DNA of 64,000 nt from Sulfurimonas sp. (GTDB lineage: Bacteria > Campylobacterota > Campylobacteria > Campylobacterales > Sulfurimonadaceae), in NCBI GenBank assembly GCA_021732045.1, contig JAKFWK010000004.1:30964-94963 (forward strand). The letters are read 5' to 3'. This document shows positions 18,099 to 26,666 of this stretch, in pieces; position 1 is the first letter of the stretch; every line of letters starts with the position of its first letter. A program made the position numbers and the translations under genes. The notes below the pieces were generated by a model. The model was given only the letters and a program-made list of their open reading frames with translations, was not told the DNA's origin and did no database searches.

Positions 18099-19056
18099 GA
18101 ACCTCACCCCTTGAAGCAAATGGCGAGCTCTTAAACTCGCTACTATCACAAGATAGCGTATAAACAACATCCTCTTTTGCTTTACAGTAAGTAAGCACTA
18201 TCTTCATCGCTAACTCTTTATCTGCACTGCTTGCATTTTTACTAAGTATTGCATGTGGAGCCGGAATCCCAATAGTTTTGATATGAACATATTTTTCACT
18301 CTTTATATTTTGAAGATGAACATTCTCATCTTGATTTCGACCAACCACAAGTTTTGCACCATCAGAGAGTCTTAGATGGCGACCGAATTTCATAAGTGGA
18401 ATGTCTGAGACTTCAAACTTATCATATTTTATAAAGTCGTACATTTTTTTGGCAAAATTTGCATCAGTTAAAAGACAACCACCGCCAGGGCTCTCAAAAT
18501 TGTCAAGTCCTATCTCTTTTACAAGCTCAAGCTGTCTATCTCTGCTTCTTCCGACAATCTCTTCCAATTTTTCTCTATCTACCCATCCATTTAACTCCGC
18601 AATTGTTGGAGCCAATGCTTTAGCTGAGAGTGGACGAAGAAGCAGACCATCACAGTTACTCTCGTTTAGTACAAGTTGAAGAGAGTCTTTGTTTTGACTC
18701 ATCGGTCTCTGCCCTAAAACTTCACCACTTATAAGAAACGATGCTCCCTCCGCCTCCATAACTCTTTTTGCAACTGAAAACATCTTTGCATGACAATCTA
18801 TACAAGGGTTAAAGTTTTTACCATATCCATGCTTTGGGTCAAAGAGAACATCTTGCAAAAACTCACTCTCTATATCTATGATTTTTAGCTCTGCACCCAC
18901 TTGCTTACACATATTTTGCATATGCTCTAGCCTATCTTTTGTACTTCCAAAACCAGTGTTTATGTTTACTGCTAGAACTTCTATACCCTGATCTATGATA
19001 AGTTTTATTGCCAAAGTCGAGTCTAATCCACCGCTAAAAAGTGCGATTGCTTTCAT
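18079..19056 (-). CDS. PP-loop ATP pyrophosphatase, predicted tRNA thiolation-type enzyme
   Basis: 325 aa. The N-terminus MKAIALFSGGLDSTLA contains the PP-loop (SGGLDS at 8-13) of the N-type ATP pyrophosphatases (ThiI, MnmA, TtcA and relatives). A CxxC pair lies near residue 85 (NPCIDCHAKMF), and GGGCLLTD near 195 adds another conserved Cys. This is the MnmA/ThiI-like family often annotated vaguely as a tRNA thiouridylase subunit; it is not a canonical MnmA. It would activate a carbonyl (probably a tRNA uridine) with ATP and insert sulfur. A role feeding SelU cannot be excluded but is not shown. Single gene, with its own start. Confidence 0.75.
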   Translation of the reverse strand: MKAIALFSGGLDSTLAIKLIIDQGIEVLAVNINTGFGSTKDRLEHMQNMCKQVGAELKIIDIESEFLQDVLFDPKHGYGKNFNPCIDCHAKMFSVAKRVMEAEGASFLISGEVLGQRPMSQNKDSLQLVLNESNCDGLLLRPLSAKALAPTIAELNGWVDREKLEEIVGRSRDRQLELVKEIGLDNFESPGGGCLLTDANFAKKMYDFIKYDKFEVSDIPLMKFGRHLRLSDGAKLVVGRNQDENVHLQNIKSEKYVHIKTIGIPAPHAILSKNASSADKELAMKIVLTYCKAKEDVVYTLSCDSSEFKSSPFASRGEVQPYTIM

Positions 19057-19100
19057 GTTTTTTCCTCTATCTAGTTTGCAAATTATATAAAAAAGTTGTT

Positions 19101-20363
19101 TTATCTTCGTTTAGAACTATCTTTTGATGAGCTTTGTGGTGAAGAGTTTCTAGGTCTTGAGCTTCTATTTCCACCTCTATTGCCTCCCCTATTTCCACCT
19201 TGATTTATCGGCTCTGCTTTTATGGCTGGGTCTGGCTTAAACGCTTTTAACCATACTTTTGGTATATCTTTTTTTATCAATTTTTCAATATTTGCAAGGT
19301 ACTCATGTTCATCCACACAAACAAGCGAAATTGCCTCGCCTTCATTACCAGCTCGCCCAGTTCGCCCTATTCTATGAACATAATCCTCTGGAACATTTGG
19401 CAGTTCAAAATTTACAACATGAGGAAGCTGGTCTATATCTATCCCCCTTGCTGCGATGTCTGTAGCAACTAAGACTCTAACTTCCCCGGCTTTAAAGTCT
19501 GCCAATGCCTTCGTTCTAGCATTTTGACTCTTGTTTCCATGGATTGCAACAGATGTTATACCATCTTTTTCAAGCTGTGCACTTAAACGATTTGCTCCAT
19601 GTTTTGTTCTTGTAAAAACAAGAACTTGCTTCCACTTTCCATCCACAATAAGATGCAATAACAACTCTTTTTTACGAGTGCAGTCAACTGGATAAACGGC
19701 TTGCTTAACACTCTCTGATGCAGTATTGCGACGAGCGACCTCTATGAGAACTGGGGAGTTTAAAAGAGTTTCCGAGAGCCTTTTAATCTCATCAGAGTAT
19801 GTTGCTGAAAAGAGTAGATTTTGTCTATCTTTTGGCAGAAGTACAAGCACTTTTTTGATGTCATTTATAAAACCCATATCGAGCATTCTGTCCGCTTCAT
19901 CAAGAACAAGAAATTTAACTTCCTTCAAATCAATACAATCTTGAGATATAAGATCCAAAAGTCGCCCAGGAGTAGCAATAACTATGTCCACACCTTTGCG
20001 AAGTTGCGCTATTTGTGGGTTTATCTTTACTCCACCAAAAATAACCGCTGATTTATACGGAAGATATTTTCCGTATGTATCAACACTCTCGCCAACCTGT
20101 GCAGCTAGCTCTCTTGTAGGTGTGAGAATAAGAGCTTTTACTGCGTACTTATTTCTAGTTGGCTTAACTTTTGTGAGCAACTCTAACAGTGGTAGAGTAA
20201 AACCTGCTGTTTTTCCAGTTCCTGTTTGAGCACCTGCTAAAATATCTCTTTTGCTTAATATAACTGGTATAGCTTGTTGCTGTATAGGCGTTGGTTCTGT
20301 GTAACCTTGGTCTTTAATAGCTTTTAGTAGTGGTTCCGATAGTCCTAATGTGGTAAATGACAA
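19101..20363 (-). CDS. rhlE: DEAD-box ATP-dependent RNA helicase, RhlE type
   Basis: 420 aa. Helicase motifs occur in order: Q motif ([14 protein letters not shown]), motif I AQTGTGKT near 45, Ia [15 protein letters not shown] near 155, III SAT near 187, and the C-terminal RecA domain with [11 protein letters not shown] and HRIGRTGR near 335. The tail (about 385-420) is a low-complexity RGG-like region with repeated GGNR, expected to bind RNA. RhlE acts in RNA decay and ribosome assembly; in Campylobacterota it partners the RNase J-based degradosome, and rnj is also in this window. It is divergent from the degenerate helicase-like gene at 20474. Confidence 0.94.
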   Translation of the reverse strand: MSFTTLGLSEPLLKAIKDQGYTEPTPIQQQAIPVILSKRDILAGAQTGTGKTAGFTLPLLELLTKVKPTRNKYAVKALILTPTRELAAQVGESVDTYGKYLPYKSAVIFGGVKINPQIAQLRKGVDIVIATPGRLLDLISQDCIDLKEVKFLVLDEADRMLDMGFINDIKKVLVLLPKDRQNLLFSATYSDEIKRLSETLLNSPVLIEVARRNTASESVKQAVYPVDCTRKKELLLHLIVDGKWKQVLVFTRTKHGANRLSAQLEKDGITSVAIHGNKSQNARTKALADFKAGEVRVLVATDIAARGIDIDQLPHVVNFELPNVPEDYVHRIGRTGRAGNEGEAISLVCVDEHEYLANIEKLIKKDIPKVWLKAFKPDPAIKAEPINQGGNRGGNRGGNRSSRPRNSSPQSSSKDSSKRR

Positions 20364-20473
20364 TGTTTATCCTAATTTTTTGCCTATGGTAGCATAATTT
20401 ATTAGATATAAGATACAATTCCTAGACTTCTTTTTTTGAGAGATCGACCATATCACTTCACTAGGATTTTCAC

Positions 20474-21391
20474 ATGTCAACTACTCAAATCAACATAAAA
20501 CACAACAATCATCGTGTTCATCCTTGCCCAAACGAAAAAAAACTAGAACTACTTAACCTGCTTATTGCAAAAAATAGTAAAACAAAGATCACAATTGTTA
20601 CAGCAAATAGTCTTGAGCTGTTAAAGGGTGCCATTTATGAAGAGAATATCACTGTTGTAGATGACAATGAACTTATAAAATCAAACGATTTAATCAGCGA
20701 ACTTCTTATCAGTTATGACTTACCAGATAGAGCAATTATCTATATGGCGAGATTGGCAAAGGCAACTCAGACGGCACTTGTCTTGCTAGATTCAAGTGAG
20801 CAAAAAGAGCTGTACCCAATAGAGACGCTTCTTGGAAGAGCCATCAAACAAGAGATTATTACTGGTTTTGAGTATCAGAATATAGAGAAATTTAAAGTTA
20901 TCCAAGAGAGCAAAAAGCCGAAAAAAGAGTATGCATTTAACGCTTCATCTGGTGAAAAACCAAAATATGATAAGCCAAAAAGAGATGGTTTTAAATCTGA
21001 GAAAAAACCTTACGATAGGGCAAAGAGGGATGATTCAACATCAGAAAAAAAGCCTTACGACAAAGCAAAAAAGGCTGACTTTAATTCTGAAAAGAAGCCT
21101 TATGGCAAAACAAAAAGAGATGATTTCAAATCCGATAAAAAACCTTATGACAAGGCAAAGCAAGGTACTTTTTCAGATAATAAACCAAAAAAATGGGATG
21201 ATAAAAATAGACCACAAAATAAATTTTTAGGTAAAGATGAAAATGGTAAAGCTATATTTTCAGGAAAGAGTAAAGATAGAAATCATCGCTATGATGGAAG
21301 CGCCAAAGAAGCACCAGAGACCGTGCAAAAAGTTGGAAGAAAAATAAATATCAAAGCGCTAAAACCAAAAGAAGATAAATCTAGCTCTTAA
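20474..21391 (+). CDS. Degenerate helicase C-terminal-domain-like protein with basic repeat tail
   Basis: 305 aa. Residues 1-150 look like a lone, decayed second RecA domain of a DEAD-box helicase. HPCPNEKKLELLNLLIAK resembles the motif IV approach, and ISYDLPDRAIIYMARLAKATQTALVLL aligns with the helicase stretch NYDLP...[12 protein letters not shown]...AI.L; the Arg-finger motif VI is lost. Residues 155-245 are a Lys/Asp-rich tail of about four 15-residue units (EKKPYDKAKRDDFKS and variants), highly charged and probably disordered. Start chosen at the ATG 8 nt after AGGA. Divergent from rhlE across 110 bp. A non-catalytic RNA-binding partner is the inference; it is not an active helicase. 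Confidence 0.65.
   Translation: MSTTQINIKHNNHRVHPCPNEKKLELLNLLIAKNSKTKITIVTANSLELLKGAIYEENITVVDDNELIKSNDLISELLISYDLPDRAIIYMARLAKATQTALVLLDSSEQKELYPIETLLGRAIKQEIITGFEYQNIEKFKVIQESKKPKKEYAFNASSGEKPKYDKPKRDGFKSEKKPYDRAKRDDSTSEKKPYDKAKKADFNSEKKPYGKTKRDDFKSDKKPYDKAKQGTFSDNKPKKWDDKNRPQNKFLGKDENGKAIFSGKSKDRNHRYDGSAKEAPETVQKVGRKINIKALKPKEDKSSS
20946..21190 (+). repeat. In-gene tandem repeats, about 45 bp per unit
   Basis: The tail of the helicase-like gene is built of about four to five imperfect 15-codon repeats with the core K-K-P-Y-(D/G)-(K/R)-(A/T)-K. The nucleotide units are also similar, which makes copy-number change by slippage possible. Confidence 0.6.
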
Positions 21392-23033
21392 AAGCTACCA
21401 GTTCACCCTGTTTTAGTCTTAAAATCTTCCCACGATACTTACGAATATGAAAAGCTTTCTCTTCAAATGAGATTGCTGAGTGACTATTTATCTTTTTTAA
21501 CTCTCTTTCGTAGTACTTCACCAAAAAAGTAATTAACTCATTCTTTAGTGCCTCTTCGTCTTCTAATGCCCTTATCTGCTCATCTACCAAAATAGCCATA
21601 AGACTTGGTTCATTATATTCACCTTGAAGTGCAAGTAAAAATTCAGATGAGTGAAATTGTAAAAGTGATGGATCCAAAACATCCAAAATCCAATCAATAA
21701 ACTGCGGTTTTTCTAAAACAGTTTTAATTAGTGTTAGCTCCCACATATCTCTATAACGGCTATTTTGTGTTATTGGTTTGTTTTGGTTAGTGTTTGTTTG
21801 AACGCCCACTCGAATGAACGATTGGCTAACGCCTAGCCTTGATGCGAGATATGATTTATACTCCTCTGCTAAAAGTGGCGAGAGAGTTTTAAGATAACCA
21901 ACTGCTTCGTGCATAGCACCCTCTTTTGCCTTTGGATCTCTTAAATCATAAAGCGAGAGAGTCTCATCTATAACAAACTCTATAAACGGAAGAGGAGTCC
22001 TAAACATAGATGCTAGCTCCTCAACAGCGTTAGCATTTACCATATCCGCTGGGTCTTTACCACCTTTAAAAATCACAACTCCGCCACTAAACCCACTAAC
22101 ACTTAGAAGCCTTGATGCCTTTAGGGCTGCCGCTCGTCCCGCATTGTCACCATCATAAGCCATGATAATTTTTGGCTCTCCTTTTCTAAGAAGTGGCAGA
22201 TGCTCTAGCGTTAAAGCCGTTCCTAGGGTTGCAACAGCATTAGTAAAACCTGCTTGATGAAGCATGACAACATCCAGATAACCCTCTGTTATGATTATCT
22301 CTTTTGTTTTATGGATACTCTGCTTGGCATGATGGTAGGCGTAAAGAAGGCGAGATTTGTTAAAAAATGGAGTCTCTGGAGAGTTTACATACTTTGCTTG
22401 ATGCCCAGTTATGGTTCTTCCGCCAAAACCGACAATCACTCCATTTGCAGAGTGGATCGGAAAAGTTATTCGCTCTATAAATCTTGCAAAATATCTTCCA
22501 TTATCATATCCAATAACACCCATTTCTATGGCTTCGTTCATATTAAAAAGACCATTTTTTATGAAATCTATTGTCGCGTTTGTATCTGGTGCATAACCTA
22601 TACCAAATTTCTCCAATGCGCTCTCATAAACTCCTCGCTCTTTTAAATATGCTAGTGCTGTTTGTTTTGTTGTTAGTTGGTTTTTGTACCAATCGTTGAG
22701 CTTTTGCATAAGTTTGGAAGCTGGTTTATTTTGTTTGTTCTCGGTATAACCGAGCGAAAAGTTGTTTGTTAGTGCTAGTTTTTCAAGTGCTTCAGGGTAG
22801 TTTAGCTTTTCATACTCCATCACAAATTTTACGCTATCACCACCGGCACCACAACTAAAACAGTGGTATATTTGCTTGGATGGACTAACTACAAATGAGG
22901 GAGTTTTTTCACTATGAAATGGACAGTTTGCCTTATAATTTACTCCAGCTTTTCTAAGCTCAATATAGGAACCAACAACATCAACAATATCAAGGCGTGC
23001 TCTTAGGGCTTCTATGGAGTCTTGGGTAATCAT
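21381..23033 (-). CDS. dnaG: DNA primase
   Basis: 550 aa; makes RNA primers at the replication fork. The N-terminal zinc domain is CHC2 type (CPFHSEKTPSF...CFSCGAGGD, about residues 38-65). The catalytic core includes the YAPD and FGGR segments and TOPRIM acidic residues in EGYLDV near 258 and AYDGDNAGRAAA near 305. The C-terminal part is shorter than in E. coli and is the DnaB-interacting domain. Its 3' end overlaps the convergent helicase-like gene by 11 bp. Upstream, 100 bp away, is the small secreted-peptide gene on the same strand, with two hairpins in between. Confidence 0.95.
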   Translation of the reverse strand: MITQDSIEALRARLDIVDVVGSYIELRKAGVNYKANCPFHSEKTPSFVVSPSKQIYHCFSCGAGGDSVKFVMEYEKLNYPEALEKLALTNNFSLGYTENKQNKPASKLMQKLNDWYKNQLTTKQTALAYLKERGVYESALEKFGIGYAPDTNATIDFIKNGLFNMNEAIEMGVIGYDNGRYFARFIERITFPIHSANGVIVGFGGRTITGHQAKYVNSPETPFFNKSRLLYAYHHAKQSIHKTKEIIITEGYLDVVMLHQAGFTNAVATLGTALTLEHLPLLRKGEPKIIMAYDGDNAGRAAALKASRLLSVSGFSGGVVIFKGGKDPADMVNANAVEELASMFRTPLPFIEFVIDETLSLYDLRDPKAKEGAMHEAVGYLKTLSPLLAEEYKSYLASRLGVSQSFIRVGVQTNTNQNKPITQNSRYRDMWELTLIKTVLEKPQFIDWILDVLDPSLLQFHSSEFLLALQGEYNEPSLMAILVDEQIRALEDEEALKNELITFLVKYYERELKKINSHSAISFEEKAFHIRKYRGKILRLKQGELVAFKS

Positions 23034-23073
23034 AGTGGATTATACTAAATTGTTAGTTAAGGGGAGTTTTAGT

Positions 23074-23102
23074 TATAGCACAACGGGCAAAAGCCCGCTA
23101 TA
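23074..23102 (-). terminator. Terminator-like hairpin between the 43-aa gene and dnaG
   Basis: CGGGC (23084-23088) and GCCCG (23093-23097) form a GC-rich stem with an AAAA loop, flanked by TATAG (23074-23078) and CTATA (23098-23102), which can pair outside a small bulge. On the minus strand it follows the 43-residue gene and precedes dnaG by about 40 bp. Confidence 0.5.
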
Positions 23103-23130
23103 AAGTTTTAGAAGGAGAAAGAAAACTTTA
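23101..23130 (-). other. Alternative hairpin overlapping the dnaG-upstream terminator
   Basis: TAAAGTTTT (23101-23109) pairs perfectly with AAAACTTTA (23122-23130), 9 bp with a 12-nt loop. It shares positions 23101-23102 with the outer stem of the GC-rich hairpin at 23074-23102, so the full forms of the two exclude each other. Confidence 0.35.
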
Positions 23131-23133
23131 TGA

Positions 23134-23265
23134 TTAATATAAATCTGTGCTTGGGTGGTTAGGTTTACTAATTGGACTCTGAGCATCTCTTACATCGTAG
23201 TGAACAGTATTATCAGCTTGAAGAGCACCTATTGTTAACATAGCCATTAAAATGATCTTTTTCAT
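23134..23265 (-). CDS. Small secreted peptide, 43 aa, unknown function
   Basis: Minus-strand ORF beginning MKKIILMAMLTIGALQADN, a clear signal peptide with probable cleavage after LQA, and continuing HYDVRDAQSPISKPNHPS to the end at Tyr43. The mature part would be only about 26 residues, with no cysteine. A strong Shine-Dalgarno (AAAGGAA) sits 6 nt before the ATG. A terminator-like hairpin follows. The combination of signal peptide, ribosome binding site and terminator supports a real gene. It is not a recognised family. It lies upstream of dnaG on the same strand. Confidence 0.6.
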   Translation of the reverse strand: MKKIILMAMLTIGALQADNTVHYDVRDAQSPISKPNHPSTDLY

Positions 23266-23467
23266 TTTGTTTCCTTTGGTAAGAACGCATTACGCTCTAT
23301 ATTTTTAAATCAGAGGAATTTTATCCGATTTAGAATAATAATTATTGATATAAGTCAATTTTACACAATTTTTTTATGTTTATTATAAAAAAGAGCATAA
23401 ATTAGTCAACTTAAGCTAGTTATGATATGATTTCGGCTTATTTATAAAAGAAAGTGGGTGATTTATT

Positions 23468-23680
23468 ATGCCTGGTATTATACTACGCAGTGATGACAAT
23501 TTTGAAGCATCATACCGTCGTTTCAAAAAGCAGACTGACCGTAACCTAACAGTTACTGAAGCTCGTGCTCGTCGTTATCACGAAACTGAAACAGACAAAC
23601 GCAAAAAATTCAAAATTGCTTCTCGCAAAAAAATGCTTAAGCGTCTTTATATGATGAGACGCTATGAGTCTCGCCTCTAG
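23468..23680 (+). CDS. rpsU: 30S ribosomal protein S21
   Basis: 70 aa, basic. It opens [21 protein letters not shown] and ends [17 protein letters not shown], the typical S21 pattern with an Arg/Lys-rich C-terminal helix. S21 helps the 30S subunit pair with the Shine-Dalgarno region of mRNA. It stands alone between dnaG and dgt and does not sit in the rpsU-dnaG-rpoD operon order known from E. coli; dnaG is close but on the other strand. A TATGAT-type -10 lies about 40 bp upstream and a hairpin terminator follows. Confidence 0.96.
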   Translation: MPGIILRSDDNFEASYRRFKKQTDRNLTVTEARARRYHETETDKRKKFKIASRKKMLKRLYMMRRYESRL

Positions 23681-23686
23681 TAACAA

Positions 23687-23717
23687 ATGATATAGCCTTT
23701 TGGTTATATCATCTTTT
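23687..23717 (+). terminator. Rho-independent terminator of rpsU
   Basis: ATGATATAGCC (23687-23697) pairs with GGTTATATCAT (23702-23712), eleven pairs with one G:U and a TTTT loop, followed by CTTTTCC. It sits between the convergent rpsU and dgt genes and may serve both. Confidence 0.65.
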
Positions 23718-23733
23718 CCTTGCTTCTAATTAT

Positions 23734-24828
23734 TTATCTACCGTACATTTCATTATGAAAACTAAATGCATATCTATCACTCATAGAAGCTATATAATCA
23801 GCTATTATCCTATGTTTTTCTCTACTACCCAACTGTTCATAGTAAAACTTCGGAAGCATCTTCTCTTCCTCTATTAGCCCTTTATATATCCCCTTAATAG
23901 ACTGTTTACCAGCATACATCTTTATAACAATCTTTTTATGCTGATAAAGTTTTATATATAGTATTTTCTTCAACTTTTTTATTTTTGTCTCTAACACATC
24001 ATCAAAACCTATAGGGAGTTCACTTTTGCTGTCAATGCAAGCACTAAAAATCCTGCTGTTGTCAACTTTATCACTTGAATGCTCCAAAAGAGAGTAGATT
24101 AGATGATTTATGAGATGCGAGCTAAAGCGATAACGAAACATCTCATCTTCATTTTCAGATATTTCCTCGTTTTTTACCTTCTCTAAAATCTCTTGAATCA
24201 ACTCACTCTCTCGTAGATCATCAAAACTAATAAGCCCAGAATTTATGCCATCATCAATATCATGGCTCATGTAAGCAATCTCATCAGCACGGTCAACAAC
24301 CATCGCCTCAATGGAGGGATGAGTCCCAAAATTAAACTGCTCATCAATGATAGGCGGTAAAAAGCTTTTTTTGTATGGATATGAGTGTTTTAAAATCCCC
24401 TCAAGCGTTGCAAATGTAAGGTTTAATCCACTAAAGTTTTTGTATCTCTTCTCGATGGATGAGACAACTCTAAAACTCTGGAAATTATGCTCAAAGCCAT
24501 TTGTATGCCCATCATGTTTTAGACACTCATCAAGCGCATCTCCGCCAATATGACCAAAAGGTGTATGTCCTAGATCATGAGCCAGTGCGATAGCCTCCGC
24601 TAAAGATTCATTAAGTCCTAGATGCGAGGTAATGGAGCGTGCGATTTGAGAGACCTCTATAGAGTGAGTAAGACGAGTGCGGAAAAAATCACCCTCTTGA
24701 TTTAAAAAAACCTGCGTCTTATACTCAAGTTTTCTAAAACTTCCAGAGTGAATAATCCTGTCTCTATCTCTTGCATAAGGATTTCTAAAATCTGCATCTA
24801 TTTTATGAAATCTATCAGATGGATTCAT
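23734..24828 (-). CDS. dgt: Deoxyguanosinetriphosphate triphosphohydrolase-like protein
   Basis: 364 aa HD-domain dNTPase. The metal site is visible as the first His in TRLTHSIEV near 54 and HD in IALAHDLGHTPFGH near 84, with later Asp in RADEIAYMSHD near 180. NPYARDRDRIIHSGSFRKLEYKTQVF is the family N-terminus. These enzymes remove triphosphate from dNTPs and help balance the dNTP pool. It is last in the operon thyX-lipoprotein-phnA-dgt (7 bp after phnA), which fits a nucleotide-pool role beside ThyX. Confidence 0.92.
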   Translation of the reverse strand: MNPSDRFHKIDADFRNPYARDRDRIIHSGSFRKLEYKTQVFLNQEGDFFRTRLTHSIEVSQIARSITSHLGLNESLAEAIALAHDLGHTPFGHIGGDALDECLKHDGHTNGFEHNFQSFRVVSSIEKRYKNFSGLNLTFATLEGILKHSYPYKKSFLPPIIDEQFNFGTHPSIEAMVVDRADEIAYMSHDIDDGINSGLISFDDLRESELIQEILEKVKNEEISENEDEMFRYRFSSHLINHLIYSLLEHSSDKVDNSRIFSACIDSKSELPIGFDDVLETKIKKLKKILYIKLYQHKKIVIKMYAGKQSIKGIYKGLIEEEKMLPKFYYEQLGSREKHRIIADYIASMSDRYAFSFHNEMYGR

Positions 24829-24835
24829 ATTTTGC

Positions 24836-25381
24836 CTATGCTTTTTTAAGAAATTCTGTTTTTAAGTAGATTTTTGTTCCATTTACGCGACCCTCTATAT
24901 GACCATCAACATCTGATGGTATAGAGATATTTTTAACGATTGTGCCTCTTTTTGCAGTAAAACCAGCGCCTTTTACTTCTAGGTCTTTGATAATAACAAC
25001 GCTATCGCCAGCACTAAGTAAAACACCATTGGAATCTCTTACTGTTGCGCTAGATGAACTACTGTTCACCAAGGCGTCTGCCCAGATTTTCTCGCTATCT
25101 TCAAGGTAAATCATCTCTGATAAATCTTGGCGACCTAAAATGTTTAAAAGTCTATATGAAAGAACCTTAACAGCAGGGATTTCACTCCACATACTATCGT
25201 TTAGACAATTAAAATGGTTTTCATCCATACTGTCTAAATTTTCAATTTGGCCTTTACATACACAGCAGACAAGAACGCCTTCTTCTGACGGTTCAACCTC
25301 AAAAACACTAAGTCCTTCACTAGAGCCACAAAGCTCACAAATCCCACCACTTCTTGCCATTAACTCTTTTTCTGTATTCAT
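24836..25381 (-). CDS. phnA: PhnA-type zinc-ribbon protein
   Basis: 181 aa. The N-terminus MNTEKELMARSGGICELCG carries the first CxxC of a zinc ribbon, and CCVCKG near residue 38 the second. The C-terminal part (VKDSNG-like, LSAGDSVVIIKDLEVKGAG) is the SH3-like PhnA domain, here with the typical KRGTIVKNI. Despite the name, PhnA proteins are not shown to take part in phosphonate breakdown; their function is not settled. Position in a thyX-dgt operon gives no clear clue. Confidence 0.88.
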   Translation of the reverse strand: MNTEKELMARSGGICELCGSSEGLSVFEVEPSEEGVLVCCVCKGQIENLDSMDENHFNCLNDSMWSEIPAVKVLSYRLLNILGRQDLSEMIYLEDSEKIWADALVNSSSSSATVRDSNGVLLSAGDSVVIIKDLEVKGAGFTAKRGTIVKNISIPSDVDGHIEGRVNGTKIYLKTEFLKKA

Positions 25382-25390
25382 TTAAATCTC

Positions 25391-25612
25391 CTATTCATTC
25401 TCTTTTTTTACTTTTAAAAGCTCTTGATCACTAACTTTAGTTTTGTCTTTAACTTTATCAAACGCTTTTTGCGCCTCTGCTTCTTTATAGTTTCTGCACT
25501 CTTGAGGAATTGACTGCTGGTCTGTGAAATCTCTATCACACATTCCAACATTAAACTCAAACTGCGAACATCCACTAAATAAAAAAATAGCTACCAAGAG
25601 ATACTTTGACAT
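25391..25612 (-). CDS. Small predicted lipoprotein, 73 aa
   Basis: The N-terminus MSKYLLVAIFLFSGCSQF is a lipoprotein signal with Cys15 as the lipidated residue. The mature part holds two further Cys and a Lys/Glu-rich helical tail (KAFDKVKDKTKVSDQELLKVKKENE). Not a recognised family. It starts 6 nt after the thyX stop, with its Shine-Dalgarno AAAGG inside the thyX 3' end, so it is translated with thyX. Confidence 0.65.
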   Translation of the reverse strand: MSKYLLVAIFLFSGCSQFEFNVGMCDRDFTDQQSIPQECRNYKEAEAQKAFDKVKDKTKVSDQELLKVKKENE

Positions 25613-25618
25613 ATTTGC

Positions 25619-26443
25619 CTACCTTTGTTTTATAATCAAATCTAAATATTTTTTTGGAGTAACTCTCATCATCTCTTCGGCTAACCATCTGATTTGAAAA
25701 AATGCAGCCCCATTGTATCTTAGTGTGAAGTAGTTCTTTAAGCTTCTAAGATTAAATGTTACGACCATATCAACTTTCCAATTATCGGTTACTATGTGCT
25801 TAAAGGCATCGCCGACATTCCGCTTTTTCTTACCAGACTCAAGCGCTAAAAATAGCCCCTCTTCGTCGTTAATATACTCATCTAAAAATATCAAAGAACT
25901 TTTTGCAACTGCAATCTCATAGAAATCATCAATAATTTTTGATTGATAGGCAAGCTTATCGTAAATCGCACCTAGCTCTATCTTGTTATACTCCTCATCA
26001 GTGGTCACCAGCATATCAAACCCTAAGACTTTATTTACAAAAAACTCTTTGTTACCAGTTGCTCCAGAAGCAACAAAAGCATTTATAAGTGAGCTCATAG
26101 TATAACGAGTACTTCGCACAGAGATGGCCTGTATGCGGTGTCTGGCGTGCTCTTGTAACACACCTCTTGAAGTTCCACGAATTAAAAAGCTAAGAGTTGC
26201 ATGCTCCAAAATAGAGTGATGAAAATGTGTCCAAGCCAAATCCTCTAAAAGTGAGGATTCATCTATATTATTTATCTCATGGCACGCAGAATTATCTGGC
26301 ATACTCTTTTGAATACACTTAATAGCCTCATTTTCGCTATTAGCAAACGAGTCGTAGCAGGTTCTAGCCGCGACCTCAGCCACACCAATACCACTTTGTT
26401 GCATTAAAATTACTTCGGGCTTAGAGTACTCGATACCATACAT
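25619..26443 (-). CDS. thyX: FAD-dependent thymidylate synthase
   Basis: 274 aa. Methylates dUMP with methylenetetrahydrofolate and reduced FAD. The ThyX signature RHRIQAISVRSTRY (RHRxxSxxxxSxRY-like, with Ala in place of the first Ser) lies near residue 105. The other family elements, HFHHSILEHATLSF near 80 and FNLRSLKNYFTLR near 230, are present. Start supported by AGGAG 7 nt upstream. It heads the operon thyX-lipoprotein-phnA-dgt. ThyX in place of ThyA is usual in Campylobacterota. No thyA is in the window. Confidence 0.95.
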   Translation of the reverse strand: MYGIEYSKPEVILMQQSGIGVAEVAARTCYDSFANSENEAIKCIQKSMPDNSACHEINNIDESSLLEDLAWTHFHHSILEHATLSFLIRGTSRGVLQEHARHRIQAISVRSTRYTMSSLINAFVASGATGNKEFFVNKVLGFDMLVTTDEEYNKIELGAIYDKLAYQSKIIDDFYEIAVAKSSLIFLDEYINDEEGLFLALESGKKKRNVGDAFKHIVTDNWKVDMVVTFNLRSLKNYFTLRYNGAAFFQIRWLAEEMMRVTPKKYLDLIIKQR

Positions 26444-26666
26444 AATGGACTCCTAAAAATTCCAAGATTAGTCAATGTTATTTTACAATAGAAATCTTTT
26501 AAGCTACCTGCGGACTTCAAAACAAATTCATAAACTTTAATCAAAAAGTAAAAGGTGTACTCTTGCTTCTAAATGTAAATAAAAGAACCAAACCTTACTG
26601 ATTTTTATAAAGGCAGAAGATAAATATTGCTATCCTAACAATATAACAGTAAATGAAGGATGTGTG

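Noticed and set aside
20946..21190. Tandem repeat array considered as a CRISPR-like element
   Set aside because: The repeats are in frame within a coding sequence, contiguous without spacers, and vary as codons do.
23334..23346. Palindrome AATAAT-A-ATTATT upstream of the 43-aa gene resembling a Fur-type 6-1-6 operator
   Set aside because: Pure A/T sequence in an AT-rich genome; chance occurrence is high and the gene's function gives no link to iron.
26444..26663. 220-bp gap before the GAF-PAS-GGDEF gene examined for a tRNA, small RNA or short ORF
   Set aside because: No cloverleaf, no strong hairpin and no ORF with a ribosome binding site was seen.
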